From the NCBI RefSeq assembly GCF_002260525.1, contig NZ_MRYI01000010.1, forward strand, positions 149,107 through 213,106: a stretch of DNA of 64,000 bases, read 5' to 3'. This document shows positions 28,015-37,276 of this stretch, piece by piece. The translations under genes were made by a program, and so were the position numbers. The stretch is from Hahella sp. CCB-MM4 (GTDB lineage: Bacteria > Pseudomonadota > Gammaproteobacteria > Pseudomonadales > Oleiphilaceae). The notes beneath the pieces were generated by a model. That model searched no databases. It was not told the DNA's origin and saw nothing but the letters and a program-made list of their open reading frames with translations. How positions within the stretch are numbered: position 1 is the stretch's first letter; every line of letters begins with the position of its first letter.

Positions 28015-28149
28015 GGGGGCAGGATTTGATCGGGCCTCGCAGGTGGGCCGGCCATCCGGCTAAGACCGTCGACTTTCCTTCACGCGGTGCTGGTGACGAT
28101 ACAAATAAAAAAGGCCTGATAAAAATCAGGCCTTTAGAATGCTGGTTGC
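28015..28149 (-). repeat. tRNA-derived tandem repeat unit (copy 1)
   Basis: 135-bp unit. It starts with a copy of the tRNA T-arm end (GGGGGCAGGATTTGAT on the plus strand), continues with a conserved ~60-bp block (GGGCCTCGCAGGTGGGCCGG...), and ends in a terminator hairpin. Seen from the minus strand it lies downstream of the tRNA at 28264-28340. Confidence 0.85.
28106..28135 (-). terminator. Rho-independent terminator
   Basis: Stem AAAGGCCTGAT with ATCAGGCCTTT around a four-base loop, followed on the minus strand by TTTATTTG. One of five copies in this array. Confidence 0.88.
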
Positions 28150-28340
<191 letters not shown>

Positions 28341-28354
28341 TCAACGAGGTGCGT

Positions 28355-28383
28355 ATACTACGGATCCAACTCAGTGCCGTCAA
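28355..28383 (-). promoter_or_regulatory. Promoter of tRNA-fMet (copy at 28264)
   Basis: On the minus strand TTGACG, a 17-base spacer and TAGTAT, followed by a GC-containing discriminator (ACGCACC). The arrangement fits a strong sigma-70 stable-RNA promoter 14 bases before the tRNA. Confidence 0.85.
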
Positions 28384-28481
28384 CAGCAATTCGATTTTTA
28401 ATTTTGGCGCAGAGGCTGGATCTGGTTTTGACTTCCTGTTAAGCGAGCGATCCGGCAGGCAGTGCTGGTGATCGCGCAAAT

Positions 28482-28509
28482 AAAAAGGCCTGATAAAAAT
28501 CAGGCCTTT
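28482..28509 (-). terminator. Rho-independent terminator (isolated repeat tail)
   Basis: Another GGCCTGAT/ATCAGGCC stem-loop with a minus-strand T run. It belongs to a partial repeat tail (about 28430-28525) lacking the tRNA-like head, just upstream of the promoter at 28355-28383. Confidence 0.85.
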
Positions 28510-28525
28510 AGAAACTGGTGCGGGG

Positions 28526-28660
28526 GGGGGCAGGATTTGATCCGGGCCTCGCAGGTGGGCCGGCCATCCGGCTAAGACCGCCGACTTCCTTCACGCAGTG
28601 CTAGTGACAGCACAAATAAAAAAGGCCTGATAAAAATCAGGCCTTTAGAATGCTGGTTGC
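28526..28660 (-). repeat. tRNA-derived tandem repeat unit (copy 3)
   Basis: 135-bp unit with the same order: tRNA T-arm fragment, conserved GC-rich block, terminator. Its tRNA-like head is altered (the preceding bases read CTGGTGC plus extra Gs instead of GCTGGTTGC). Confidence 0.85.
28617..28646 (-). terminator. Rho-independent terminator
   Basis: Fourth copy of the stem AAAGGCCTGAT with ATCAGGCCTTT and minus-strand T run, at the end of repeat copy 3. Confidence 0.88.
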
Positions 28661-28866
<206 letters not shown>

Positions 28867-28880
28867 ACAACGAGGGGCGT

Positions 28881-28909
28881 ATATTAAGGATCCGTCCCGG
28901 TGCCGTCAA
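28881..28909 (-). promoter_or_regulatory. Promoter of tRNA-fMet (copy at 28790)
   Basis: On the minus strand TTGACG, a 17-base spacer and TAATAT, then a GC-rich discriminator ACGCCCC as in stringently controlled stable-RNA promoters. Confidence 0.87.
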
Positions 28910-29046
28910 GTCCCGTGGAAAAATAAATTTAAATTATCTGGATAAGATGACATTTTGTTTAAAAACAGTACTATTGAATGCAGTGACGATAGTGCTTAAT
29001 GTGTCCTCATCTTCTTCAAAGCTGCTCATATCCGACGTCAAGTTTG

Positions 29047-30117
29047 ATGGAAACACTAGAAGAGCTCATTGCAAGAGCCAAGAAAAATGAAGAAATCGCC
29101 CGCAACCTGTTTGATATTGAGGTGGCGATTCTCAATATTGCCGAGACCAAGACGTTTCTCGAACATCTCCTATCCGTTGTCACGGATAAATTTAATATCG
29201 CCTTCGGTTGGTACTCTGTTATCGATAACACGCACAACCGTCCTCTGATAAATGCTCTGCGTGAATCCGATGACCTGGCACGTCGGTGGGTGGCAGTCAA
29301 TTCGGTGGAGTATCTCGAAGCGACCAAGGGATGCCGTAAACCTTTACTGGATCATGCCCAACTGTCCCGTTTCTTCCTCCTGACACCACCTGACCTGAGA
29401 ACCAAAATCCGGTCTATCGCGATTCTGCCGCTGTTATTGGAAGGGCGCATTGCTGGCAGCCTCAATCTTGCTGACATTACCCAGGATCGCTACCGCTCGG
29501 ACAAAGAGAGTTTCTTTCTGAAACAATTGAGTGTGAAAGCCTCGTTGTGCCTGAGCGCCGTTGTCGCGAGAGAAAAAGTGGCCTATCTGGCAACCCGGGA
29601 TCCATTAACCCAGTTGAAGAACCGGCGGGAGATGGAAGACACACTGGAGCGTGAGTTGAGTCGGGTTGCCCGCCATGGTTCGCCTTTGGGGTTGGCTTTT
29701 ATTGACTGTGATGACTTTAAACAGGTTAACGACTCTTACGGACACGATATTGGGGACGAATACCTGAAACATGTGGCGGGTTGTCTCAATAGTCTGCTGC
29801 GTAAAACGGATATGGCTTTCCGCTTTGCCGGAGATGAGTTTGTCCTGTTGCTGCCGAATCAGGATGGACAAGGCGCGATACAAATGGCTGAACGGATTCA
29901 GCAATACCTTCATGAGAATCCATTAGTCATTGACGAGGTGATGGTTCCAGTGAGAATCAGTATCGGGGCGGCATCTACAGATCAGATACCGGAGCTCTCT
30001 GCGCGTGCGCTGCTGAAATATGCCGATAACCGGCTATATGAGCAGAAACGTCAGAGAAAAGCGGGGCCGTCTCTTGCGGAATCAGCTCCTCAAAGTTCGT
30101 TCCCTGAATTCGAGTAA
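29047..30117 (+). CDS. GAF-like sensor with GGDEF (diguanylate cyclase) domain
   Basis: A 356-residue cytoplasmic protein. The first ~170 residues resemble a DUF484/GAF sensory domain (LFDIEVAILNIAETKTFLEHLLSVV, then IRSIAILPLLLEGRIAGSLNLAD). The rest is a GGDEF domain with DPLTQLKNRREME, DCDDFKQVNDSYGHDIGDEYL and the active-site motif AGDEF (261-265) in place of GGDEF. An RxxD inhibitory site (R252-D255) stands five residues before it. AGDEF variants can still make cyclic di-GMP, so activity is likely but not certain. ATG 28999 is an alternative start; neither has a strong ribosome site. Confidence 0.85.
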   Translation: METLEELIARAKKNEEIARNLFDIEVAILNIAETKTFLEHLLSVVTDKFNIAFGWYSVIDNTHNRPLINALRESDDLARRWVAVNSVEYLEATKGCRKPLLDHAQLSRFFLLTPPDLRTKIRSIAILPLLLEGRIAGSLNLADITQDRYRSDKESFFLKQLSVKASLCLSAVVAREKVAYLATRDPLTQLKNRREMEDTLERELSRVARHGSPLGLAFIDCDDFKQVNDSYGHDIGDEYLKHVAGCLNSLLRKTDMAFRFAGDEFVLLLPNQDGQGAIQMAERIQQYLHENPLVIDEVMVPVRISIGAASTDQIPELSARALLKYADNRLYEQKRQRKAGPSLAESAPQSSFPEFE

Positions 30118-30169
30118 GTTGACGACCTGGCCCTCGGGTTTCTCGTTACGGACTTTATTCAATCTTGAA

Positions 30170-31183
30170 TCACCGTTCCCTGGCCGAAGATTCGCGATAC
30201 TCTCCCGGCGTTAGTCCTGTCCATTTCTTGAATGCCCGATGAAAAGTACTGGGCTCTGTAAATCCGACCTTGAATGCGATTTCGTTGATGGAAAAATCGT
30301 GGCGCCCCAGGTAGTAGATTGCCGTATCCCGACGCATATGATCTTTGATTTCCTGGTAGGAAGTATTCTCGTCCTTCAGGCGTCGCCTTAATGTTTGCGG
30401 GCTGACATTGACCTGGGAGGCAACGTACTCAAAGTCCGGCAACGGCTGGCTCAGGTCTTTGCCCAGAATGGCCCGAATACGCGCTGTGTAGGTATGGCTA
30501 TCGTCTGGCTTGGCCAGCAGGTCCGCTGGCGAAGATTTGAGGAATTCCTTTAATGCCAGCTCGTCCTGTATGACCGGCAGATGAAGGTATTTCCTGTTAA
30601 ACACCAGCCTGGTTTCCTGCTGGTCGAAATGCAGGGGACAATTGAACAGATGGTGATAATCCGCAGAGTGTGCGGGTTCCGGATAATTAAAATAAGCGCC
30701 ATCCAGAATGATTCTCTGCCCGGTTAGCCAACAGGAAAACCGGTGCCAGATAACCAGCCAGCTTTCCTGCAGAAAGTGGTAGGGATCATGCAAATCAGAT
30801 TCGGAGGTGATGACCATGGCTGCCTGGTCGTCATACTTTTTCAACTCCATTCCCAGCGGCTTCTCAAATAGGGAGTAAAAGGCGTTACCTCTCAGGAGCA
30901 CACTTTCCAGGGTGGTGCAGTGAATCACCAGATAGCCCATTGTGGCAAAGGTGCCGGGTTTGCTGCGAAGACTGGTGAAGCCCATGAATTCGTCTTGCAT
31001 GGTCGCCCAGATGGTCTGTATCAGCTTGGTATATTGAGCAGCTGAAACTCTCGCTTTAGGGTTGCGAAGTACTTCTGTAGGTATACCAGCCTTTGACAGT
31101 ATGACGGCAGGTTCCACTCCTTGCTTAATGGCTCCGCTGATCGCGGCTTCAACGAAGTGACTGGAAACAGTGATTTTGTCCAT
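30170..31183 (-). CDS. AraC-family transcriptional regulator (OruR/MmsR type)
   Basis: Started at ATG 31183 the protein has 337 residues. The N-terminal ~200 residues form an Arabinose_bd-type sensing domain (SGAIKQGVEPAVILSKAGIP, ATMGYLVIHCTTLESVL). The C-terminal 100 residues carry two helix-turn-helix units (FEYVASQVNVSPQTLRRRLKDENTSYQEIK and SINEIAFKVGFTEPSTFHRAFKKWTGLTPGEYR). Such regulators often control nearby catabolic genes; the divergent CaiB-type gene 252 bp away is a natural candidate target. The longer frame to 31318 is unlikely. Confidence 0.86.
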   Translation of the reverse strand: MDKITVSSHFVEAAISGAIKQGVEPAVILSKAGIPTEVLRNPKARVSAAQYTKLIQTIWATMQDEFMGFTSLRSKPGTFATMGYLVIHCTTLESVLLRGNAFYSLFEKPLGMELKKYDDQAAMVITSESDLHDPYHFLQESWLVIWHRFSCWLTGQRIILDGAYFNYPEPAHSADYHHLFNCPLHFDQQETRLVFNRKYLHLPVIQDELALKEFLKSSPADLLAKPDDSHTYTARIRAILGKDLSQPLPDFEYVASQVNVSPQTLRRRLKDENTSYQEIKDHMRRDTAIYYLGRHDFSINEIAFKVGFTEPSTFHRAFKKWTGLTPGEYRESSARER

Positions 31184-31371
31184 TTTCAATGAATTGTTTT
31201 CTAAGAAATTTTTCCCAGGAGGTTTTCTGCATAGGATACGTTGATCCGGATCGAAATAGCCAATGCTTATGGTGATTTTTCCCATTGCCCGACAGCAGTC
31301 TCCGCTGGAGACTATCAATCTGACTATCCTGTCTAAATATGGTTTCTACTGATACAGATATCGCTAATACC

Positions 31372-31413
31372 AATATCGTTTAACAAAAATATCGTTTAAC
31401 AAAAATATTGTTT
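31372..31413. repeat. 16-bp tandem repeat before the CaiB-type gene
   Basis: AATATCGTTTAACAAA occurs twice in tandem (31372-31387 and 31388-31403), followed by a decayed third partial unit. It lies in the divergent regulatory region and ends about 20 bases before the start codon of the CaiB-type gene, so it could affect promoter spacing or regulator binding. Confidence 0.7.
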
Positions 31414-31434
31414 CAATCAATCGGTGTAAGACTT

Positions 31435-32631
31435 ATGACGGTGCCACTATCAGGTCTCAAAATTCTTGATTTCAGTACCCTGCTGCCGGGGCCGTGCGCC
31501 ACGATGATGCTGGCGGATATGGGGGCAGAGGTGTTGCGGATTGAATCTCCTACCAGGATGGATCTATTGAGAGTGGTGCCGCCGATGACTGGAAAAGTCT
31601 CCGCCAGCCACGCTTATCTTAACCGTTCAAAACGTTCTGTTGCTCTGGATTTGAAGAAAGCCCAATCCAAAGAAGTTATCGCCAGGCTGCTGGACGACTA
31701 CGATATCGTTGTCGAACAATTCCGGCCCGGTGTGATGGATAAGCTGGGGTTAGGATACGAGCAGCTGAAGGAGATCAATCCAAGGCTGATCTACTGTTCG
31801 ATTACCGGTTACGGGCAGACTGGTCCATATCGAAACCGGGCAGGGCACGATATCAATTATCTGGCATTGGCGGGAATTAGTTCCTACAGCGGACGCAAGA
31901 CTTCCGGCCCTCCCGCATTGGGCATCCAGGTCGCGGATGTGGCGGGAGGCTCCCATCACGCGGTGATGGGGATTCTGGCGGCGGTGATACAGCGTATGAA
32001 TACCGGACAGGGAACGCACATCGATATTTCCATGTGTGATGCGGCATTTACCATGAATCATATGGCTATGGCGGCTCATCTGGCCACGGGACATGATCCG
32101 GAGGCTGAAGATTCTCCTTTGAATGGTGCCGGAGGCTACGACTATTTCGAAACCTCGGACGGCCGCTATGTTTCTGTCGGGGCGTTAGAGCCGCAATTTG
32201 TTCAGAGACTATGTCAAATATTGGATATCGCCGATCTCAGCATGCTGATGCTGAGTCAGAAACCCGAGGATTGCAGCAGAGTCAAAACTGCTCTGGCTGA
32301 GGCATTCAGGCAAAGGGATCTGGCTCACTGGCAGGGAGTATTTGCCAATGAAGATGCTTGTGTCGAGCCGGTCCTGTCACTGTCTGAGAGTGTGCAGCAT
32401 CCCCAGTTTGTCGAGCGGGAAATGATTTGTGAGGTGTCTGACGGTAAAGGTCATAGCCAGCGGCAGCTGGCCAGCCCTATCCGATTTTCCGGTACGGCGA
32501 CGAGGCCACCGTTCATCGGCGCTGAACTTGGTGAGCATACTCACCAGGTTTTGTTTGAAGCCGGATATACGGAAGAGCAGATCCATGCCATGAATGATTT
32601 GGGATTGTTCGGCAAGACCATGAAGCTCTAG
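31435..32631 (+). CDS. CaiB/BaiF family protein, alpha-methylacyl-CoA racemase-like
   Basis: A 398-residue class III CoA-transferase fold protein. The N-terminal LKILDFSTLLPGPCATMMLADMGAEVLRIE is standard. AGHDINYLALAG and VADVAGGSHHAVMGILAA place the His and Asp where alpha-methylacyl-CoA racemase has its catalytic pair, so it may epimerise a 2-methylacyl-CoA during branched-chain or sterol side-chain breakdown rather than move CoA. The start is ATG 31435; a frame from TTG 31408 is possible. Its stop overlaps the convergent LysR gene. Confidence 0.85.
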   Translation: MTVPLSGLKILDFSTLLPGPCATMMLADMGAEVLRIESPTRMDLLRVVPPMTGKVSASHAYLNRSKRSVALDLKKAQSKEVIARLLDDYDIVVEQFRPGVMDKLGLGYEQLKEINPRLIYCSITGYGQTGPYRNRAGHDINYLALAGISSYSGRKTSGPPALGIQVADVAGGSHHAVMGILAAVIQRMNTGQGTHIDISMCDAAFTMNHMAMAAHLATGHDPEAEDSPLNGAGGYDYFETSDGRYVSVGALEPQFVQRLCQILDIADLSMLMLSQKPEDCSRVKTALAEAFRQRDLAHWQGVFANEDACVEPVLSLSESVQHPQFVEREMICEVSDGKGHSQRQLASPIRFSGTATRPPFIGAELGEHTHQVLFEAGYTEEQIHAMNDLGLFGKTMKL

Positions 32632-33521
32632 GGCCGGGAAAACTGCTCCTTCAGCCAGTCGTGAAACAGGCGGATCTTGGTCCAGTTTGCCCGTTCATAG
32701 GGAGTAAGAAAGAAATAGTTGAAAGGTGCCTTAAATCGAGAGACCGGCAAAGGCACCAAGCTTCCACTGGCAATGGCGTCAGCTGTTATCAACGAGCGCC
32801 CGAGTGCAATGCCTTGTCCTGCCAGTGCCGCCTGTAACACCAGCTCAGTCCTGCTGAAATATATGATGTCGTTACTGACGGGTATCCCGGTCGTTTCCGA
32901 CCATTGATTCCAGCTTTTCATGCAATTATCGGAGCCGTCGTTTCGGGTGCTGAGCAGGGTGCATTGGCGCAGAAGATCAGCTGGGTTATCAAGTTGCATT
33001 CTGTCCAGGAGTATGGGACTGCAAACGGGAAATATCTCTTCGGTTCCCAGACGCTCGCTGAAAAAACCGGCCGGGGATTCGGCAGAGAACCGAATGATCA
33101 CATCTGCCTGACCCGACCCTGGCGTTCGTATCTGCTCTTCTGTATTCAGATAAATCCTGATATCTGGGTGGCGTTGGTGAAAGTCTGACAAACGCGGCAG
33201 TAACCAGTACATGCCAAAGGTGGTAAATGTTTCCACCTGCAGCGTTCCCTTTGCCTGTTCACTGTTGATTTCATCGAGTGCACCGTCAATTTCTGCCAGC
33301 GCACTGCGATATGCCTGAATCAGGCGATCCCCTTGTGGTGTGAGGCGTAACTGCCGGGTTGTACGGATCAGGACCGGGAACCCGAGTTTTTCCTCCAGAC
33401 GCTTAATGCGTTGACTCATGGCACTTTGGGTGATGCCTACCTGTTCCGCCGCTGCGGAAAAGCCTTTCAGGCGAGACACTGCCTCCAGATAGCGGAGTTC
33501 GGAGAGAAGTAAGCTATTCAT
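32628..33521 (-). CDS. LysR-family transcriptional regulator (GcvA-like)
   Basis: A 297-residue LysR regulator. The N-terminal winged helix reads LLSELRYLEAVSRLKGFSAAAEQVGITQSAMSQRIKRLEEKLGFPVLIRTTRQLRLTPQG, and the C-terminal effector domain follows with ETFTTFGMYWLLPRLSDFHQRHPDIRIYL, the GcvA-type pattern. It is divergent from the PhzF/LysE pair at 33622, which it probably controls, as LysR regulators usually act on their divergent neighbour. Its 3' end overlaps the CaiB-type gene by four bases. Confidence 0.9.
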   Translation of the reverse strand: MNSLLLSELRYLEAVSRLKGFSAAAEQVGITQSAMSQRIKRLEEKLGFPVLIRTTRQLRLTPQGDRLIQAYRSALAEIDGALDEINSEQAKGTLQVETFTTFGMYWLLPRLSDFHQRHPDIRIYLNTEEQIRTPGSGQADVIIRFSAESPAGFFSERLGTEEIFPVCSPILLDRMQLDNPADLLRQCTLLSTRNDGSDNCMKSWNQWSETTGIPVSNDIIYFSRTELVLQAALAGQGIALGRSLITADAIASGSLVPLPVSRFKAPFNYFFLTPYERANWTKIRLFHDWLKEQFSRP

Positions 33522-33621
33522 TAATCTGTCTAATAAGTATATCAGTCGTTAAATCCTTTTCGGGTGCCCATAATAGCTCTTAATTAGTTTGGTTTGAAAG
33601 GCTTTGCCTAGCGGAGGAGTA

Positions 33622-34476
33622 ATGAATAAAAATCTCAGACTGATAAGCTCATTTGTGGAAAATGGTATAGGAGGGAACCCCGCCGGAGTTGTATTGAAAG
33701 CTGACGGGATGGATGAAAACCAAATGCAGGCACTGGCAGCTGAAGCAGGGCTATCCGAAGTGGCATTTGTATCTCATTCAGATATTGCGTCTGTCAAACT
33801 GGATTTCTTTACTCCGAACAAGCGAATTGCTCATTGCGGCCACGCGACTGTGGCAGCTTTCTCAGTTATGGCACAACAGGGTTTGTTGAAGGATGGCCAG
33901 CACAGCAAGGAAACCGTTGATGGCATTCGTCGTATTCGTATAGAAGGTGATAAAGCTTTCCTGGAGCAAATGAAAATCAGCTCGGCTGCATTATCGGAGG
34001 AGTATTATCCCAATCTTTCGGAAGCGCTTGGTGTACCGATAGACAGTTTTGTGAAGATTGCTCCGCCGGCATTGATCAATAATGGTGTGGGCTGGTTGGT
34101 CGTTATGCTGGAAAGCCGGGAGGAATTGGCTCAACTGAAGCCCAATTTAGCCTGGATCAGGATTCTCAGTGAAGCTCTCGATCTTATCGGTTTCTATGTC
34201 GTCAGCCGTGAAACCCTGGTGACTGGCAGAACTCTGAGCGCCCGCATGTTTGCGCCAAGCTATGGCATCGATGAAGAGTCTGCCACCGGCATGGGTGCAG
34301 GGTGTGCCGCTATTTATCTGCACGATTTTCTTGAGTATGAAAATCAGCAGATATTGGTTGAGCAGGGCCATTTGATGCATCCGCCCTCACCAAGCCTGAT
34401 CGAAGTGGAACTGGAGGCCAGAAGTGGCGTCATCGATCGTTTGTGGGTTGGAGGCTCCGCTGGGGTGATGGAGTAA
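33622..34476 (+). CDS. PhzF-family isomerase/epimerase
   Basis: A 284-residue PhzF-fold protein started at ATG 33622 after GGAGGAG. The active-site Glu lies in AEAGLSEVAFV; NKRIAHCGHATVAAF and the late SATGMGAGCAAIYL loop are typical of the family. Members isomerise or epimerise small substrates such as trans-2,3-dihydro-3-hydroxyanthranilate; most have no known substrate. It is followed six bases later by a LysE-type exporter and preceded by a divergent LysR gene, suggesting a small regulated unit that modifies and exports a metabolite. Confidence 0.88.
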   Translation: MNKNLRLISSFVENGIGGNPAGVVLKADGMDENQMQALAAEAGLSEVAFVSHSDIASVKLDFFTPNKRIAHCGHATVAAFSVMAQQGLLKDGQHSKETVDGIRRIRIEGDKAFLEQMKISSAALSEEYYPNLSEALGVPIDSFVKIAPPALINNGVGWLVVMLESREELAQLKPNLAWIRILSEALDLIGFYVVSRETLVTGRTLSARMFAPSYGIDEESATGMGAGCAAIYLHDFLEYENQQILVEQGHLMHPPSPSLIEVELEARSGVIDRLWVGGSAGVME

Positions 34477-34481
34477 TAGTC

Positions 34482-35120
34482 ATGGATATAGCACTTTATT
34501 GGCCTGAACTTCTTCAGGTGAGTCTGATTGCCATCATTATGGCTATCAGCCCTGGAGCAGACTTTGCCATGGTGACGCGGAACAGTCTGTTTTTCTCGCG
34601 GACAGCCGGTGTTTATTCCGCACTGGGTGTCGCCACGGCGACATGGGTGCATACGGCATACACTCTGGCAGGTCTGTCGTTGTTGATTGCTGCATCCCAG
34701 GAAGTATTCACCCTGGTCAAGTGGATCGGCGCTTTATACCTGATCTATGTGGGTTGGAAGACCTGGTTGAGCAAAATGACGTTGTCAGAGCCCGGTGAAG
34801 GTTCCGACATCGCTATATCAGCCTGGAGTTTCTATCGGCAGGGATTTATCACCAATGTCACTAATCCCAAAACGACACTGTTTTACGTCAGTATTTTTAC
34901 TCAAATTGTGAGCAAGGATACGCCGATTTCCATGCAGGTTCTGTATGGCTTCATCATCTGTCTGGCTCATGGTGCTTGGTTCTCATTACTGGCGGCCGGT
35001 ATTACTCATCGTTGGGTATTGAGTCAGATTAAAAGGGTGGGGCACCGAGTCGGACAGTGCCTGGGAGGCGCATTGGTCTTCATGGGCATTGCGTTGCTCT
35101 CAAGTCGGACCAATCAATGA
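34482..35120 (+). CDS. LysE/RhtB family exporter
   Basis: A 212-residue membrane protein with the family opening (IIMAISPGADFAMVTRNSLFFSR), WIGALYLIYVGWKTWL and FITNVTNPKTTLFYVSIFTQI. It starts at ATG 34482, six bases after the PhzF stop, so the two are translationally linked. Export of an amino acid or derivative through the inner membrane is expected; the pairing suggests the PhzF product or a related compound, which is inference. Confidence 0.88.
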   Translation: MDIALYWPELLQVSLIAIIMAISPGADFAMVTRNSLFFSRTAGVYSALGVATATWVHTAYTLAGLSLLIAASQEVFTLVKWIGALYLIYVGWKTWLSKMTLSEPGEGSDIAISAWSFYRQGFITNVTNPKTTLFYVSIFTQIVSKDTPISMQVLYGFIICLAHGAWFSLLAAGITHRWVLSQIKRVGHRVGQCLGGALVFMGIALLSSRTNQ

Positions 35121-35212
35121 AGATACAGGCTTTGCCATAGACAATCGTTGCCAGCGCACTAAACTATGACTGAGAAGGAAAAGTAAGAGCTCAAAATACT
35201 TCGGGGGGTCGT

Positions 35213-35983
35213 ATGAAGAACGTGCTGGCGACCACACTGTTATGTCTGCTGCAACTTTGTTCTTTCCTTGGGTCGGCTGAGGACCTTAAGCTGACGAATG
35301 GGGAATGGCCTCCCTTTACATCTGAAAAATACTTTGAGCATGGATTTATTTCCCATGTCGTCAAGGAAGCCTACAAGCTGGAAGGAATCGACGTTAGATA
35401 TACCTTTCTCCCATGGAAAAGAGCGCTGCAGGAAGCTAGAGACGGAGATGTCTGGACCGGCTCAGTCGCTTGGTCCAAAGCCGATGGAAGGACGGATAAT
35501 TTTATATTTACCGATCCCATCATAGAGCTTTCGGATGTATTTTTTCATCGCAAAGACCTTGCTTTTGACTGGTCTACTTTCGAAGACCTCAAAGACTATA
35601 GAATTGGTGCCACTATTGGGTATTCATATGGAAAAGCATTTAGCGAGGCTGAGCAAAACGGATTGATTACGGTGGAAAGGATCTCTACCGATGAAAGTAA
35701 TTTTAAGAAGCTGGCCCAAGGCAGGATCAACCTGTTTCCCTGTGTATTGGAAGTGGGCTATGAAATTCTCGCGAACAACCTTCCACCGGGCGTCGCGAAA
35801 AGAATTACCAACCATCCCAGGCCACTGAGACGGGTGGGGTATCATGTCATTCTATCCAAGAAAAATCCCAGATCTGAATATTATGCTGAGGCTTTTAATA
35901 AAGGCCTGCAGAAGCTTAAGGATTCCGGGGCCTATGAGAGATTTCTTTCCGGCATCGTCGATGGAATTTATCGTCAGGAATAG
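35213..35983 (+). CDS. Periplasmic solute-binding protein, family 3, orphan
   Basis: A 256-residue protein with a signal peptide (MKNVLATTLLCLLQLCSFLGSAEDL). LTNGEWPPFTSEKYFEHGFISHVVKEAYKLEGIDVRYTFLPWKRALQEARDG is the standard first lobe of family-3 binding proteins, with DYRIGATIGYSYGKAF in the second. It probably binds an amino acid or small polar solute in the periplasm. No transporter subunits adjoin it. Beyond the stop there is a purine-rich, loosely repeated stretch (35984-36050). Confidence 0.84.
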   Translation: MKNVLATTLLCLLQLCSFLGSAEDLKLTNGEWPPFTSEKYFEHGFISHVVKEAYKLEGIDVRYTFLPWKRALQEARDGDVWTGSVAWSKADGRTDNFIFTDPIIELSDVFFHRKDLAFDWSTFEDLKDYRIGATIGYSYGKAFSEAEQNGLITVERISTDESNFKKLAQGRINLFPCVLEVGYEILANNLPPGVAKRITNHPRPLRRVGYHVILSKKNPRSEYYAEAFNKGLQKLKDSGAYERFLSGIVDGIYRQE

Positions 35984-36101
35984 TTGGAAACAGGTAGGAG
36001 AGGATAGAGATAGGTAGAAGGGGCTGGGAGTAATCAGGAGTAGTTGGGCCTGTAAGAATAGTCAGAAAAGCGCATTCCGGAATACAAACCCTAAGATCGA
36101 A

Positions 36102-36134
36102 TCGGCCAACCTCCGGCGAAAAGAGGTCGGCCGA
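36102..36134. terminator. Hairpin between convergent genes, possible terminator
   Basis: TCGGCCAACCTC (36102-36113) pairs with GAGGTCGGCCGA (36123-36134) with one mismatch, loop of nine bases. It sits 26 bases past the 3' end of the minus-strand acyltransferase gene; flanking T runs are weak in both directions. Confidence 0.5.
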
Positions 36135-36160
36135 ATCAGAATAGAAATATCTGTAATGCT

Positions 36161-37276
36161 TTAGATTTTGATATAGATTTTTTGCCTGTCCAACATCCAG
36201 GCGATGACCCAGAAGAGGATAACGTGGACCAGGGCATAGCTGTGTGAGGCAAGGTAGATATTGTCTGCAGCCGGAAGAAACCAGGATTCATACATAAACG
36301 TGTTCAACCCTACGGTACTCCCGCTCATTGGTACCGGTATCAGTCTGTAAATAGAAACCCAGAGCCAGGATATTGTGTAGATGAACAGCGGGTTGGTGCC
36401 GTAAATACGAAAGGGCTCCATGACCGATTTGCCCCTTTGGGTAGCGCAGACGGCAACCAGCATTCCGAGGACCACCAACGCCCAGCCGCTGGTGACCACT
36501 ACGTAGGAACTGGTCCACAGGCTTTTGTTGATGGGAAATACCAGTCCCCAGACATGACCGATGACCAACAGAGCTATCCCCCAACTGATCAGCTTCCGGA
36601 ATCGCTCTTGATCATCTTTCATCATATTCACGGCTTTTGTCACCCAGAAACCAGCGATCACGTTCACTACGGCCGGTAATGTACTCAGCAACCCTTCGGG
36701 TTCAAAAATGGGTTTCATGTAGGGGTAGATATGGGATTTTCCCAGAACAGCCAGATCTACCTGCCGGACGATATTGTGTTCGATGCTGTAGGGATCTCCC
36801 GCTGAACCGGCAAAGAACAGCAGAGCCCAGTATCCGAGAAGAATGAGACCTGAAAAAATGCCAAGCCAGCGGGTTGAGAGATGAATAATGGCTATGGCAG
36901 CAATACCATAGGCCAGGGCGATTCGTTGCAACACTCCCATGATACGGAGATCATCAAAGGATTTGGTGAACGGAAACCACTGCAACAAAAGTCCGATCAA
37001 AAAGATGATTGCCACCCGTGAAAGTATCTTTATATGAAGTTCTTTCGACGGCTGATAGTTAAACTTTCTCAGTGAAAAGTACATGGCAGAACCGGTGATA
37101 AACAGAAAAAAAGGAAACACCAGATCGGTTGGCGTGTAGCCATGCCAGTGAGCATGTCCCAAGGGGCCCCATACCGCACTCCAGGAGCCGGGCGTGTTGA
37201 CCAGAATCATCAGTGCGATGGTCAGGCCGCGCAGGACATCAAGTGATAAGTTTCGTGATTGGTTGCTTGTCGTCAT
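36161..37276 (-). CDS. Acyltransferase-like membrane protein (HGSNAT/DUF5009 type)
   Basis: A 371-residue polytopic membrane protein. The N-terminal RNLSLDVLRGLTIALMILVNTPGSWSAVWGPLGHAHWHGYTPTDLVFPFFLFITGSAMYFSLRK is diagnostic for the heparan-alpha-glucosaminide N-acetyltransferase-like family, in which an acetyl group is carried across the membrane to an amino sugar. About ten hydrophobic segments follow. The His in AHWHGYTPTD is the likely active-site region. ATG 37276 is preferred; a TTG at 37294 with an AGGA site is possible. The sugar acceptor in bacteria is not established. Confidence 0.83.
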   Translation of the reverse strand: MTTSNQSRNLSLDVLRGLTIALMILVNTPGSWSAVWGPLGHAHWHGYTPTDLVFPFFLFITGSAMYFSLRKFNYQPSKELHIKILSRVAIIFLIGLLLQWFPFTKSFDDLRIMGVLQRIALAYGIAAIAIIHLSTRWLGIFSGLILLGYWALLFFAGSAGDPYSIEHNIVRQVDLAVLGKSHIYPYMKPIFEPEGLLSTLPAVVNVIAGFWVTKAVNMMKDDQERFRKLISWGIALLVIGHVWGLVFPINKSLWTSSYVVVTSGWALVVLGMLVAVCATQRGKSVMEPFRIYGTNPLFIYTISWLWVSIYRLIPVPMSGSTVGLNTFMYESWFLPAADNIYLASHSYALVHVILFWVIAWMLDRQKIYIKI

